Below, in pieces: positions 1 to 9,975 of a stretch of DNA of 64,000 nucleotides. The DNA comes from Caprella mutica (taxonomy: Eukaryota > Arthropoda > Malacostraca > Amphipoda > Caprellidae). Every line of letters starts with the position of its first letter. Within the stretch, counting starts at the first letter, position 1. Where the stretch lies: contig CANNZV010001159.1 of the NCBI GenBank assembly GCA_947561585.1, forward strand, positions 62,001-126,000, written 5' to 3'. A program made the translations under genes and the position numbers. The notes under the pieces are model-generated. The model was not told the DNA's origin. It saw only the letters and a list, made by a program, of their open reading frames with translations, and did not search any database.

Positions 1-561
1 TTTGGCAGTTTTCATGTTCATAATAAATAGTTAATAATAATTGTAGTTAATTTTAAGTAAATTACTTTGGAAAATGTAGAAGCATTAAAAATAGTTTGTA
101 CTTAATATTACAATAATTGAGAATTGAGCAAAATGTTACTCGTCAAATGGCCTTTTAATTATTATAATAAATAATTAAATTCCTAATCCTGAAGTTGAAA
201 TATGTTGTGTAAAACTTAATGTAATATATTAAATATGCATTGAATTAGAAGAATAGTATTAACAAATGTTATACATTTTTTAATACTGTCAAAAGTTATC
301 CCAACTTATACAGTTTGGTCAAATGTGGGCGGTTGGTCATGTTTTCAAACCTGCAAAACAGGATGTAAGAAGAGTCTGGGGTGTGTAATTACTTTTCCAA
401 AATGGGAATAACGTAACTCTGATTGTGAATAAGGATAGTAATTCTAATAATAGTTTGTTATTATAGTTAACTATATTAATAATGTTAATTGGAGCTAATT
501 AGCTAATAATCATATAAATATCAGTATATTTATGGCACTAGCTAATATGGCAATTCAGTAT
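1..561. other. AT-rich non-coding flank
   Basis: I see no ORF, RNA gene or clear repeat boundary here. The sequence is strongly AT-rich. It directly precedes the 729-bp duplicated block and may hold the 5' part (U3 or internal region) of the LTR-like segment that ends at 1108. No matching left terminus or target-site duplication for that segment was found, so it may begin outside the window. Confidence 0.5.
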
Positions 562-837
562 AATAAATATGGCATTATTAAGAATAATATTATACAAATA
601 ACTTGGAAAGAATAATTATTAGTTATATATTTACCCAATGATTCTTTAGCTAAGAAGATTTGGGGAATTGGTTTGGAGTTAATCCTAGGCTGTTGTTATG
701 GACAATTCATGAGAGACAATGTTTATTTCTTTGTAAATAGTAAGTTGTATATAAATTGGAAGGTGTTATGTCTGCATTAAAGGTATTAATATTAATAATT
801 GGTGAGAGTTTATAATCTAATTTTAGTTCACAATCAC

Positions 838-1108
838 AAGCACTGTATCGGCACTCTTCACTCTGTTGTATCAGACTCGTTAATGTCGTTTAACCGGTAA
901 AAATTATCATTACAATCTTTAGGCGGAAACTAAACAAAGGGTAGGCCTAATTGTATTTAGCGCGTATGTTTCTAGTGTTGCCATAAGTTTAGAAATACCT
1001 TTGAATTCAATTGCGTTGTATTTTAATCAGCAAATTACTGTAGTGGTTGTAATTGATTATCAATAATTAGTTGTTGTTAATTAATTATGCAATAATCGGG
1101 TTGCAACA
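838..1108 (+). mobile_element. LTR-like R/U5 segment (copia-type terminus)
   Basis: The segment from AGCACTGTATCGG to GGTTGCAACA is closely matched at about 37029-37316, the end of a probable solo LTR, and again in the right duplicate ending at 8979. The CAACA terminus and insertion into a copia-type gag are typical of Ty1/copia LTRs. A TATA-like motif lies upstream at about 748-754, with a TCAGA initiator-like site downstream. The upstream U3-like sequence differs completely from the 36423 copy, as expected for fast-evolving U3. The left end is not identified. Confidence 0.5.
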
Positions 1109-1290
1109 AGAGGAAGACGCCTTCTCTGCTCGAATGATATAATCTGTTGCTGTCTCACCGTCTGCCTTCTAGAGGGTAGTAAGTTTAGTATAAAGAGCAA
1201 TTATTCTCGGTTTGCTCTTACCTTTGTAGTGATCTCGCAAAATCTTGATGGCTGATCGTCCATCTTCTTTTGCATCCTTCATAATAAGTG
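1109..1290 (-). pseudogene. copia-type gag fragment, left duplicate copy
   Basis: The reverse complement encodes part of a UBN2-type Gag, the domain found in Ty1/copia elements (motifs SLIMKDAK, LRDHYKGKSK and DYIIRAEKAS). It duplicates part of 8980-9161 exactly in content. It is interrupted at 1289 by the BEL/Pao 5' LTR and at 1108 by the LTR-like segment. An in-frame TAG is present, so it is not functional. Confidence 0.75.
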
Positions 1291-1608
1291 TGCCGGCATC
1301 GGCATAATTATTTTACGCTTCCTTGTTAGGCGATACCATATAATAAAGTAGTAACCTTATCTGTCTTTAGCAAATTCCTACCGACTTTTTGTTGAGTTCC
1401 TTAGCTAAAATTTTAGTGGTTATATTTCTATATTTCGTCAGATTAGCCGCTGTACCTTTGTTCGTTAGTTTGTGTGTCCTTTTACATTAGATTTAATTAG
1501 CTAAATAAATTATGTGCATTGTGTGTTACAGGGTAATCTATTCTAAAATTTAGTGAAAAATTGTTGACAATTTTTGTGAGAATGTTACTGTGAGTGTATA
1601 GTTACCCA
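1289..1608 (+). repeat. 5' LTR of BEL/Pao element 1
   Basis: The LTR starts TGTGCCGGCATCGGC and ends GTTACCCA, matched by 8112-8431. An AATAAA lies near 1503 (ctaaataaatt), a likely polyadenylation signal. The identity continues two bases beyond CA (to 1610) in both copies, and both are preceded by AGTG, so the exact ends could move by 2-4 bp. Confidence 0.88.
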
Positions 1609-1957
1609 GACTGAAAAACCAGATCAATTCCGCTGGAGGCTAAAAACACAGTTCTGTAAGTGTTAATCTTTATTGCTCTACCCATATGAATTTTATAATA
1701 AATAGATAGATATGTTTAGTATCTTATATTTGTGTTTTTACCTCAGGTCACTAAACCAATGAAGTAAATTTATTGAAGAATAAATTCTAGAGAATCCTGC
1801 CTTTTACTTCCACGGACAGTCTAGAGTCGTGATAGTGACAGAACTTCAACTGCTGGCCACAGTTGGATTGCCTTTCTCTGAGGCATTAAGGTGAGACCTT
1901 TTGATCTGGTTAGATAGGAGTCAGTGGGTTCTTCTTGGAGCATCTTAAAAAATAATC
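1609..1957 (+). other. BEL/Pao element 1 leader (untranslated)
   Basis: About 350 bases lie between the 5' LTR and the Gag-Pol ATG. The primer-binding site should start within a few bases of 1609, but I could not match a tRNA 3' end with confidence. No ORF is evident. Confidence 0.5.
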
Positions 1958-4900
1958 ATGAGTGGTCAAGTCCAAGCTGAAATCAGAAAAAGTCTGAGGG
2001 CACCAGTGCCACAGTTGTCTCAACTTAATGAAATATATTTGGAGAGTCATAGCTCCTTAGAAAATATACTGGGCGAGGATCCTACAATCATGGAGTCTGA
2101 GGCCCTGCTAGGTCTGGCAAAGAGTATAAAGATTAATTTTGCTAAATTCAAAAATTCATCTTATGAACTTCACTCCAGATTGTGTGCTGTGGGTTCTGTC
2201 TTCCAATCTCAAGAAATAAGATCTGAAAGATTAAATCAGACTAAGGAAGTGAAGGCAGCACTTAATCAAATAAATGCCCAGTTGAATAGATTTCAGGTAG
2301 ATGAAATATCTAATATTGATACAGCAAGTCTGTATTCAGAAAAGACAATGACACTCGGAATTGAAGATTTCAATACTCATAGTGAGCCTGTGACAACGGG
2401 ATCAGGCGTTCAGTTGGGAATGGGAGTTGACACTGGTGTGAGTCTGGCGGGTGTGCAGTTGGGTGCTAGAACGAAGGAGTCTAGAGCAAATACAGTAGCA
2501 ACAACAAGTGTTCATCAGGCTTCTACAATTGAAGGCGCGAAGCATTGCCTTAGTGATCATAATTTAAACATTGTGAAGAGGAACATAGAGGTCTCTAGTT
2601 CTGGTGGTTGGGGGATATTAGGAGACATGAGTCCTTTGCCTTCAGGTCCATTTTGTTCAGTGAAGGATGCTGCCTTTGCTGGGGTATCAGACACTGCTGT
2701 AGGACGAATGCAGACTCAACCAACTGAAACCTACAGTCATGCTGCACCGCGGTCAGCACATTTGTCACTTCCATATAAGTTGATGGGTAGTAAATTTGGA
2801 ATTTCATTTAGGTTTCCAGCTTCAGATACTCGGAGTGCTTCTGAAATGCAATTTGGAAAAGCTAACAATGCATGCCCAATGATGAAGTCCGGTTCTTGTC
2901 TTGATCCATCACCTCTGGCACTTAATCTCCCGACCTCCTCCTCTCCCGACTTCTCTGTTGAGAGTGGTGTGGGATTGGGTTCTCGTACTGATCCACCACA
3001 TCAGAAACCTCCTCTCCTGATCTCCCCTTCTCCTGGTCCCTCTGTCACATGTGGCATAGAGTCGGGTTCTTGTATCGATCCTGCATCTCAGCACCTTATC
3101 AAGCAGGAATTATTTAAAAACACTGAGAGTGCATTCAATGGAGAGCCTCATAAGTTCAGAGGTTGGTTGCATGTGTTAAATAACAAGATGAGGCATCTGA
3201 CCCTGGACCCAATGGATGTAATTACAATACTATCTGCTAATACTACGGGGGAGCCAAGGAAGATGATTTCAAATATGATCGAATCGTTAGGTGAAGATCC
3301 GCAGGCTACTCTTGATGCCATATGGGATAACCTTCACCAGAGATTTGGTTCTCATATACAGATATCAACATCATTAAGAAAGAAGCTGAGGAGCTTCTCC
3401 AAGGTTGGTCCTCAAGATATATCAGGGCTCCGTGATCTGGCAGATCTATGTCGCGTTGTTCTGTCTAATCAGGCGGGTAACTCAGAACTTGCAGTATTCA
3501 ATACCGCAAGTGAGCAGGGAACAATCTGGCGAAAGCTACCTGATAGGCTACAAAGGAGGTGGCGAAGCTTTGGCCACACCTACAGTGTCAAATTTAACTG
3601 TAACCCTCCTCTATCAGAATTGGTAAAATTCATTAGTAACCAGTGTGATGAGATGAGTAATCCTAATTTCGAGGCGTACGATGATCCTTCCGAAAGAACT
3701 TCTGTTTGCAGGTCTGCAAGGGTCTTTCAAACAGAGCAGTCTGAGCCCGATAAGTGTATTCTGCATGAAAATGACAATCATCATACTTCACATTGTAAAT
3801 CGTTCGGGAGATTGGAATATCGGGAGAAGATGAGAATCGCAAGAGTTCATAGGCTGTGCTTCAAATGTTTGTCATCAAAACATCTTTCACCTGCTTGTGA
3901 TTCGAAAACATGTTGTGAGAGATGTAATGGAGATCACTGTACTGTGATGCATAAAAATAAAATCTCTTTTGATAGGAATTTCAATGACAATAATCTTATT
4001 CAGCTCTGTAGCGTCTTGTGCGACAATCCAAATAAAGATAGGAGCTGTTCAAAGGTTTTGTTGAGCGAGATTTATGTATCTGATGATCCGAACAAAATAT
4101 TGACTTGTTATGTGATAATAGACGAGCAATCTAATTTTTCTTTCATAGATTCTAGGGCTCTGAAAATGCTTAATATAGACGGTCCTGATTACGAATATAC
4201 ATTGACTACTATGACGGGGCTTAAAACAAAACATAGGGGTGCTTTGATTGATAACTTGATGATAAAGGGAAAAACGGAAACCAAATCTTATAGGCTTCCA
4301 CCACTTTTTTCTTGTAATTCTATCCCTGACTGTAGAGGTGAGATAGCTGATCCCGGGATAGTTAAGGCACACAGACATATTTCTCACTTGTCCCATTACT
4401 TTCCAGAAATCGATCGAACTGCCGATGTGATGGTGCTTGTGGGAAGAGACTCGGGAGTATTGATGAAGACAAAGTGCTTTGGAAACGAGTATCCTTTCGC
4501 TCACCACACTCCTTTAGGGTGGGCTTTAGTGGGTGCTTCATGTGTTCATGGCACCCCATCGGATAGAAAAGTCCTCAGAATACATCAGGAGCACATGCAA
4601 GCAGGTCTGAGTTTTGAATCAGGAGGGTTCAGGCAAGTCAACAGCGTTAAGAATAGTTTGGAAGAGCGATCAGACGATGATTCGGTGTTTCTCTCTCAGG
4701 AAGATCAGCTCTTCCTTTCAATTATGAATGGAGCTATCCACGTCAATCATAAGGGATATTTAACCATGCCCCTTCCTTTCAAAAGTGAAACCGTGTTAAT
4801 GCCTAATAATAGAGTAGCGGTGTATTGCCGTACAAGGAACACGTTGCAGAGGTTAAAGAGGGATATCCCCGTACTAAAAGAATGCCTGCATTCCATGGAC

Positions 4901-7900
4901 GGAAACATCAGGAAGGGTTATGTGGAGCCTGTAAGTTTAAGAGATGATCCTCCACTTCCTGGTAAGGCGTGGTGGCTACCAATATTCGTCGTATCTCACC
5001 CTAAGAAGAAGAAGCCTCGTTTGGTATTTGATAGTTCAGCATCCTATCAGGGAATTAGCCTGAACAATCAATTGTTGCAGGGACCTGACTGTGGAAACAG
5101 GCTCGACGGAGTGATTCTTAGATTCCGTAGTGGCGAGGTGGGATTTCAGTGCGACATAGAGGCAATGTTTCACAACTTCCATCTCCCACCATCTGACTGT
5201 GACTTCCTCCGCTTCTTCTGGTTTCAGAACAACGAACCCTCAGGAGAAATCGTAGAGTATAGAGGAAGAGTGCACTTATTTGGAAATCGCCCAAGTCCTG
5301 CCATCGCTCAATTTGGTATGAACTATGCAGTCTCACACCCATCAAAGGTGACCTCCGATGACACCAAACGTTTTCTATCTCAAAATTTCTACGTCGACGA
5401 TGGCCTGGGTGGGTCACGGAAACCTTGTACCGCGATAAGGATCCTAGAGGAGGCAAGAGAGATCCTTTCACGGTATAAAATCAGATTGCATAAAATATCC
5501 TCTAACATCAAAGAAGTTTTGGAACATTTTCCTGAGACCGAACGATCAGAGTCTTCTACAGTGAAGGAGATTGGAACAACCACCACACAAATGGTACTCG
5601 GGATGGTGTGGGATACAGATAGTGACGAATTGTTCATCCGTGTCAGTCTTCCAGTTAAACCATTCACGATTCGTGGCCTGTTGTCAATAATTGGAAGCAT
5701 GTACGATCCATTGGGCTTGATTGGCCCTATTACTTTACAAGGTAGATTTATTCAAAGAGAAATAATGATGAGCGCCGAACATTCTGATAGCGCTAGAGAG
5801 AGGTATGATGATCCACTTCCTAGCAAACATCATAAGAAGTGGAAGGACTGGACAGAATCCCTCTCAAGTTTCGACCGGATACGCATTAGGAGAAGTTACA
5901 TGCCTTCAAATTTCGGTTCCATTGTAAGAGCCGAGCTTCACATATTTGCGGACGCATCAAATACTGGAATATCGGCAGTTGCATACTTGAGACTTATTGA
6001 TGAAAACCAAAGAATATCTGTATCTTACTTGATGAGTAAATCGAAACTAATACCGAGGGCAGCAGTAACCATTCCCAGAGCAGAGTTGAGTGCCGCCGTT
6101 GAAGCGTCGTTCTTGTGTACTGAGGTTATTCGTGAGCTAAATCTAAAAATTGATTCTAGATCGTTGTACACAGACAGCATGGTTGTCTTGGGATTCCTTA
6201 AGAACAAATCTAAAAAGTTTTCCAACTACATCACAAGAAGAGTCCTTACAATACTGAAACATACTGAAATCGATGAATGGTCCTATATTTCCACATCTCT
6301 TAATCCGGCAGACATCGGATCACGTTGTCACACAGTAGAGTCGCTTACCGATACATGTTGGCTTCAGGGACCTCATTTCTTGCAGTTTGGTAATGTACTA
6401 AATTTTGACAAAGGACTTCATGAAGTTCCACTTCCAGAACAAGAAAAATCTATTATAGTAATGAAAACTAAACAAGAAGAACCTTCAACTGTTAAATTAA
6501 TTTTAACCAGAGTCAGTAGTTTTAATAGGGTTATTGGTGTTATTAAGCTCATCTTCTCTTTTATTCACAGACATGTTGATAAGGTGAAGCAGAGGTTCGG
6601 TACTTCACTGGCGTCGAGAAGTCCAGAAGTTACCAGAGATTTCGCCCTTCAAATCGTTCTTGTCCAGGTACAGGCAGAATGCTATCCTTCACTTATCAGC
6701 GCCCTGATGCGTGGTGGAAATATTTCGAACGAGAGCCAATCAGGCCTGTGCCCCTTCATTGATGCTTGGGGTCTCTTGAGGGTTGGCGGTAGACTCTCTT
6801 CTTCGCATCTTCATCCATCGCAGAAACACCCTATACTTCTCCCAAAAAATCATGCGCTCACTTTGTTAATCTGTATGCACTACCATGAGAGAGTGGCTCA
6901 TCAAGGGAGATATCTGACTAGTGGTGCGATAAGAGAGGCCGGATATCACATCGAAAAAGGATCAAAAGTTATCAGACGTCTCATTGATAGTTGTCTCGTG
7001 TGTAAACGGTTAAGGGCCCCTACATCTGTGCAATTGATGTCGGATTTACCTTTGTCCAGAGTGGAGGAGACTCCCCCATTCCATCATACCGGTATCGACG
7101 TTTTTGGCCCTTTCTTTGTCACGGATGGTCAAACTACCAGACTAACATCAAGCAATAAAAAAACGTGGGCAGCTCTGTTTGTTTGCATGGTTTCTAGAGC
7201 CGTTCACGTCGAACCTCTCCCCGGACTTGACACTTGCAGTATTAGAAATGCAATACGCAGATTCTCTTCTATCAGAGGCGTAGTTAGACATTTCTACAGT
7301 GATATGGGTACAAATTTTGTAGGATCTGAAAATCAAAACTCGATATCCCTTTCGAAATTGAGTGATGATCGTAACCTGAGGGAATATGAGTGGCACTTCA
7401 ACACACCACATGCTAGTCACCATGGAGGCTCTTGGGAGAGGAAAATAGGGGCTATTCGTAGGATCCTTGAGGCAAGCCTGCTTCCTCTTGCTGGTAGAGT
7501 CTTAACTCGGGATGAATTGAGTACCTTCCTCTGCGAATCTGCGTCAATAGTAAATAACACTCCACTCTACAATGTGTCAGTTGATCCCAACGACCCCATG
7601 CCTGTGACTCCATCCATGCTTATAAACTTGAAAGACAGTCCAAACCCAGCTCCATTAGATGATTTCTCAGAAGGGGATATCTTGGCATATGGTCAGCGTC
7701 GATGGAGAAGAGTCCAGTATCTGTCAGAGTGTTTCTGGAGCCAGTGGCGAAAGCACTATTTGTCCTCGCTTATGGAGCGCAAGAGATGGAATCGTAAGAG
7801 GAGGAACTTGGAAATTGGAGATGTTGTTCTCGTCAAGGAAAAGCAGTCTGAGAGAAATAGATGGCCATATGGAATCGTTACCGCTACTAAACCAAGCAAG

Positions 7901-8029
7901 GACGGCTTGGTTAGGTCGGTGACTCTGGATGTAGTCACTCGTTCTGGAGACGACATCGTGAAGAAATCCTACAACAGACCTATCACTGAGCTGGTCTTAA
8001 TTTGTCCTGGGAATGAACCCGGGAGCTGA
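1958..8029 (+). CDS. BEL/Pao Gag-Pol polyprotein, 2023 aa
   Basis: A single uninterrupted ORF encodes the structural and replication proteins of a BEL/Pao retrotransposon. Approximate residues: non-conserved Gag N-terminus 1-380; DUF1759 Gag-like domain about 380-570; Cys/His zinc-knuckle region about 597-665; DUF1758 aspartic protease about 690-850, whose active-site motif reads DEQSN rather than DSG or DTG; reverse transcriptase about 980-1190 with YVDDGL near 1143; Pao/peptidase A17 region; RNase H with FADASN near 1328; HHCC zinc-binding domain about 1640-1690; integrase core about 1705-1840, with aspartates in GIDVFGP and YSDMGTNF and the glutamate in GGSWERK; C-terminal DUF5641 about 1900-1990. 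This is the standard BEL/Pao order. The ATG at 1958 is the first in-frame start after the leader. No frameshift or stop is seen. Confidence 0.95.
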   Translation: MSGQVQAEIRKSLRAPVPQLSQLNEIYLESHSSLENILGEDPTIMESEALLGLAKSIKINFAKFKNSSYELHSRLCAVGSVFQSQEIRSERLNQTKEVKAALNQINAQLNRFQVDEISNIDTASLYSEKTMTLGIEDFNTHSEPVTTGSGVQLGMGVDTGVSLAGVQLGARTKESRANTVATTSVHQASTIEGAKHCLSDHNLNIVKRNIEVSSSGGWGILGDMSPLPSGPFCSVKDAAFAGVSDTAVGRMQTQPTETYSHAAPRSAHLSLPYKLMGSKFGISFRFPASDTRSASEMQFGKANNACPMMKSGSCLDPSPLALNLPTSSSPDFSVESGVGLGSRTDPPHQKPPLLISPSPGPSVTCGIESGSCIDPASQHLIKQELFKNTESAFNGEPHKFRGWLHVLNNKMRHLTLDPMDVITILSANTTGEPRKMISNMIESLGEDPQATLDAIWDNLHQRFGSHIQISTSLRKKLRSFSKVGPQDISGLRDLADLCRVVLSNQAGNSELAVFNTASEQGTIWRKLPDRLQRRWRSFGHTYSVKFNCNPPLSELVKFISNQCDEMSNPNFEAYDDPSERTSVCRSARVFQTEQSEPDKCILHENDNHHTSHCKSFGRLEYREKMRIARVHRLCFKCLSSKHLSPACDSKTCCERCNGDHCTVMHKNKISFDRNFNDNNLIQLCSVLCDNPNKDRSCSKVLLSEIYVSDDPNKILTCYVIIDEQSNFSFIDSRALKMLNIDGPDYEYTLTTMTGLKTKHRGALIDNLMIKGKTETKSYRLPPLFSCNSIPDCRGEIADPGIVKAHRHISHLSHYFPEIDRTADVMVLVGRDSGVLMKTKCFGNEYPFAHHTPLGWALVGASCVHGTPSDRKVLRIHQEHMQAGLSFESGGFRQVNSVKNSLEERSDDDSVFLSQEDQLFLSIMNGAIHVNHKGYLTMPLPFKSETVLMPNNRVAVYCRTRNTLQRLKRDIPVLKECLHSMDGNIRKGYVEPVSLRDDPPLPGKAWWLPIFVVSHPKKKKPRLVFDSSASYQGISLNNQLLQGPDCGNRLDGVILRFRSGEVGFQCDIEAMFHNFHLPPSDCDFLRFFWFQNNEPSGEIVEYRGRVHLFGNRPSPAIAQFGMNYAVSHPSKVTSDDTKRFLSQNFYVDDGLGGSRKPCTAIRILEEAREILSRYKIRLHKISSNIKEVLEHFPETERSESSTVKEIGTTTTQMVLGMVWDTDSDELFIRVSLPVKPFTIRGLLSIIGSMYDPLGLIGPITLQGRFIQREIMMSAEHSDSARERYDDPLPSKHHKKWKDWTESLSSFDRIRIRRSYMPSNFGSIVRAELHIFADASNTGISAVAYLRLIDENQRISVSYLMSKSKLIPRAAVTIPRAELSAAVEASFLCTEVIRELNLKIDSRSLYTDSMVVLGFLKNKSKKFSNYITRRVLTILKHTEIDEWSYISTSLNPADIGSRCHTVESLTDTCWLQGPHFLQFGNVLNFDKGLHEVPLPEQEKSIIVMKTKQEEPSTVKLILTRVSSFNRVIGVIKLIFSFIHRHVDKVKQRFGTSLASRSPEVTRDFALQIVLVQVQAECYPSLISALMRGGNISNESQSGLCPFIDAWGLLRVGGRLSSSHLHPSQKHPILLPKNHALTLLICMHYHERVAHQGRYLTSGAIREAGYHIEKGSKVIRRLIDSCLVCKRLRAPTSVQLMSDLPLSRVEETPPFHHTGIDVFGPFFVTDGQTTRLTSSNKKTWAALFVCMVSRAVHVEPLPGLDTCSIRNAIRRFSSIRGVVRHFYSDMGTNFVGSENQNSISLSKLSDDRNLREYEWHFNTPHASHHGGSWERKIGAIRRILEASLLPLAGRVLTRDELSTFLCESASIVNNTPLYNVSVDPNDPMPVTPSMLINLKDSPNPAPLDDFSEGDILAYGQRRWRRVQYLSECFWSQWRKHYLSSLMERKRWNRKRRNLEIGDVVLVKEKQSERNRWPYGIVTATKPSKDGLVRSVTLDVVTRSGDDIVKKSYNRPITELVLICPGNEPGS

Positions 8030-8102
8030 ATTACATTGTTTTAGTCGATTTGATATTAGATCTGAACTCTCCTCGATTTAATTTTTTATCTTTAGTTGAA
8101 TG

Positions 8103-8111
8103 GCTGGGGAG
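8103..8111 (+). other. Polypurine tract of BEL/Pao element 1
   Basis: The short G-rich run (ctggggag) immediately upstream of the 3' LTR start is the expected primer position for plus-strand DNA synthesis. Confidence 0.5.
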
Positions 8112-8431
8112 TGTGCCGGCATCGGCATAATTATTTTACGCTTCCTTGTTAGGCGATACCATATAATAAAGTAGTAACCTTATCTGTCTTTAGCAAATTC
8201 CTACCGACTTTTTGTTGCTTTCCTTAGCTAAAATTTTAGTGGTTATATTTTTATATTTCGTCAGATTAGCCGCTGTACCTTTGTTCGTTAGTTTGTGTGT
8301 CCTTTTACATTAGATTTAATTAGCTAAATAAATTATGTGCATTGTGTGTTACAGGGTAATCTATTCTAAAATTTAGTGAAAAATTGTTGACAATTTTTGT
8401 GAGAATGTTACTGTGAGTGTATAGTTACCCA
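8112..8431 (+). repeat. 3' LTR of BEL/Pao element 1
   Basis: Matches 1289-1608 with the same length and TG...CA ends. It joins directly at 8433 to a second copy of the 729-bp block that precedes the 5' LTR, rather than to a short target duplicate. Confidence 0.9.
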
Positions 8432-8432
8432 G

Positions 8433-9161
8433 AATAAATATGGCATTATTAAGAATAATATTATACAAATAACTTGGAAAGAATAATTATTAGTTATATA
8501 TTTACCCAATGATTCTTTAGCTAAGAAGATTTGGGGAATTGGTTTGGAGTTAATCCTAGGCTGTTGTTATGGACAATTCATGAGAGACAATGTTTATTTC
8601 TTTGTAAATAGTAAGTTGTATATAAATTGGAAGGTGTTATGTCTGCAATAAAGGTATTAATATTAATAATTGGTGAGAGTTTATAATCTAATTTTAGTTC
8701 ACAATCACAAGCACTGTATCGGCACTCTTCACTCTGTTGTATCAGACTCGTTAATGTCGTTTAACCGGTAAAAATTATCATTACAATCTTTAGGCGGAAA
8801 CTAAACAAAGGGTAGGCCTAATTGTATTTAGCGCGTATGTTTCTAGTGTTGCCATAAGTTTAGAAATACCTTTGAATTCAATTGCGTTGTATTTTAATCA
8901 GCAAATTACTGTAGTGGTTGTAATTGATTATCAATAATTAGTTGTTGTTAATTAATTATGCAATAATCGGGTTGCAACAAGAGGAAGACGCCTTCTCTGC
9001 TCGAATGATATAATCTGTTGCTGTCTCACCGTCTGCCTTCTAGAGGGTAGTAAGTTTAGTATAAAGAGCAATTATTCTCGGTTTGCTCTTACCTTTGTAG
9101 TGATCTCGCAAAATCTTGATGGCTGATCGTCCATCTTCTTTTGCATCCTTCATAATAAGTG
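8433..9161. repeat. Right copy of 729-bp direct repeat
   Basis: Same orientation and length as 562-1290. Its left edge joins the 3' LTR through a short overlap (aga/aataaa). Its right edge continues seamlessly into copia-type gag codons, so this copy reflects the original target locus. Confidence 0.9.
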
Positions 9162-9975
9162 ATAGACTTTTATCGTCGAGCACTTGTACAAGTTCGGCGA
9201 AAATACTGGCATTCATATCAGCCGAGTCTTCTCCTGCGTAGTCATCTGCTAGCGCCTTAAGCCCGTATTACACTGTGGCGCTCGCTATGGCGGTCGCCAC
9301 AATTTTGTCATTTTTCTCTCTAACTCCGCCCCTTTTCTCTCTATTAGCGAAAAATGCCTTGGCAAGCACCACGAAATTGTGATCGCTCACTGCGCGATAG
9401 AACCAACACCGCCACCGTTTTAGAGGTGATGAAATTGTCACTGAAGCCTGCTAAAGAGATTTGAAGTAGTGGAAAAAGTATTTTGTTTCATTTTAAAATT
9501 TATTTAAGACTTTGTACGGCTACTGCGCGATACAAAAAAGGAATGAACGCTTCTGTGTAGGGTCCAGTGTTGCCATACAATCAATGGAATTAAACTTTTT
9601 AATATATACGCATGGAATTGCTTCACACAACTATCAAAATGATAATTAACTGAATATATATTCGTGATGACATCTAATTTTATTGGTACGATTCATTTCA
9701 TAGTAAATTTTTCAATTTTCCCTAAATTTCAATGCACGATCACCGCCATATCAACTCGTCTAGTGTAATAGCAATTTTGAGAATGGTGAGCGCCATATCT
9801 GTAGAGAGAGACAATACCGCTATGGCGAGCGCCACAGTGTAATACAGGCTTTATGAAGTTTTTGAAGTCTCAAATAGGAAATAAACTTCACTTCCCATAA
9901 ATCATACTTCTCATCGTCTCCATTGAAGTATAGCCTTCCTCTGGGCCCATAACCTGTTGATGTTTGAGTGGCCAT
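8980..9975 (-). pseudogene. Ty1/copia-type Gag (UBN2) relic, split by a TTA element
   Basis: Reading the minus strand from an ATG at 9975, codons run to 9854, are interrupted by a TIR element (9260-9850), and resume at 9259 down to 8980, where an LTR-like insertion ends the reading. The N-terminal part contains YFNGDDEKYDLWEVKF, typical of copia Gag starts; the later part holds the UBN2 core (LRDHYKGKSK, DYIIRAEKAS). Removing the insertion with one TTA copy restores the reading frame across the junction. One in-frame TAG near 9048 shows decay. Protease, integrase and RT of this element are not in the window. Confidence 0.8.
9260..9850. mobile_element. PIF/Harbinger-like TIR element (MITE) in copia gag
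   Basis: The 591-bp element has terminal inverted repeats of about 34 bp (starting AGCCCGTATTACACTGTGG), 3 mismatches between arms, and TTA target duplications at 9257-9259 and 9851-9853. It has no ORF. A 3-bp TTA duplication is characteristic of PIF/Harbinger. The interrupted gag frame independently confirms the ends. Confidence 0.85.

Larger units (their letters stand above)
562..1290. repeat. Left copy of 729-bp direct repeat flanking BEL/Pao element
   Basis: This block recurs in the same orientation at 8433-9161, directly after the 3' LTR of the BEL/Pao element. Both copies are 729 bp. The only difference I noticed is near 776 (cattaaagg here, caataaagg in the right copy). It contains an LTR-like R/U5 segment (to 1108) and a minus-strand copia-type gag fragment (1109-1290). 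The right copy runs on without a break into more gag, so it preserves the uninterrupted arrangement, while the left copy is cut by the LTR. Confidence 0.9.
1289..8431 (+). mobile_element. BEL/Pao LTR retrotransposon, apparently intact
   Basis: A complete element: a 320-bp 5' LTR (1289-1608), a leader, one long Gag-Pol ORF (1958-8029), a purine-rich tract and a 320-bp 3' LTR (8112-8431). LTR ends follow TG...CA. The LTRs differ at only a few positions (near 1396-1397 and 1430), so insertion looks recent. The flanks are abnormal: instead of a 4-6 bp target-site duplication, the same 729-bp block sits on both sides. It lies inside a minus-strand copia-type gag remnant. Full domain order plus an unbroken ORF makes it a candidate for a recently mobile copy. 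Confidence 0.93.

Noticed and set aside
562..1608. A single 1.05-kb LTR composed of the 729-bp block plus the 320-bp LTR
   Set aside because: The order is block-LTR on the left but LTR-block on the right, and the block contains unrelated antisense gag codons, so it cannot be part of the LTR.
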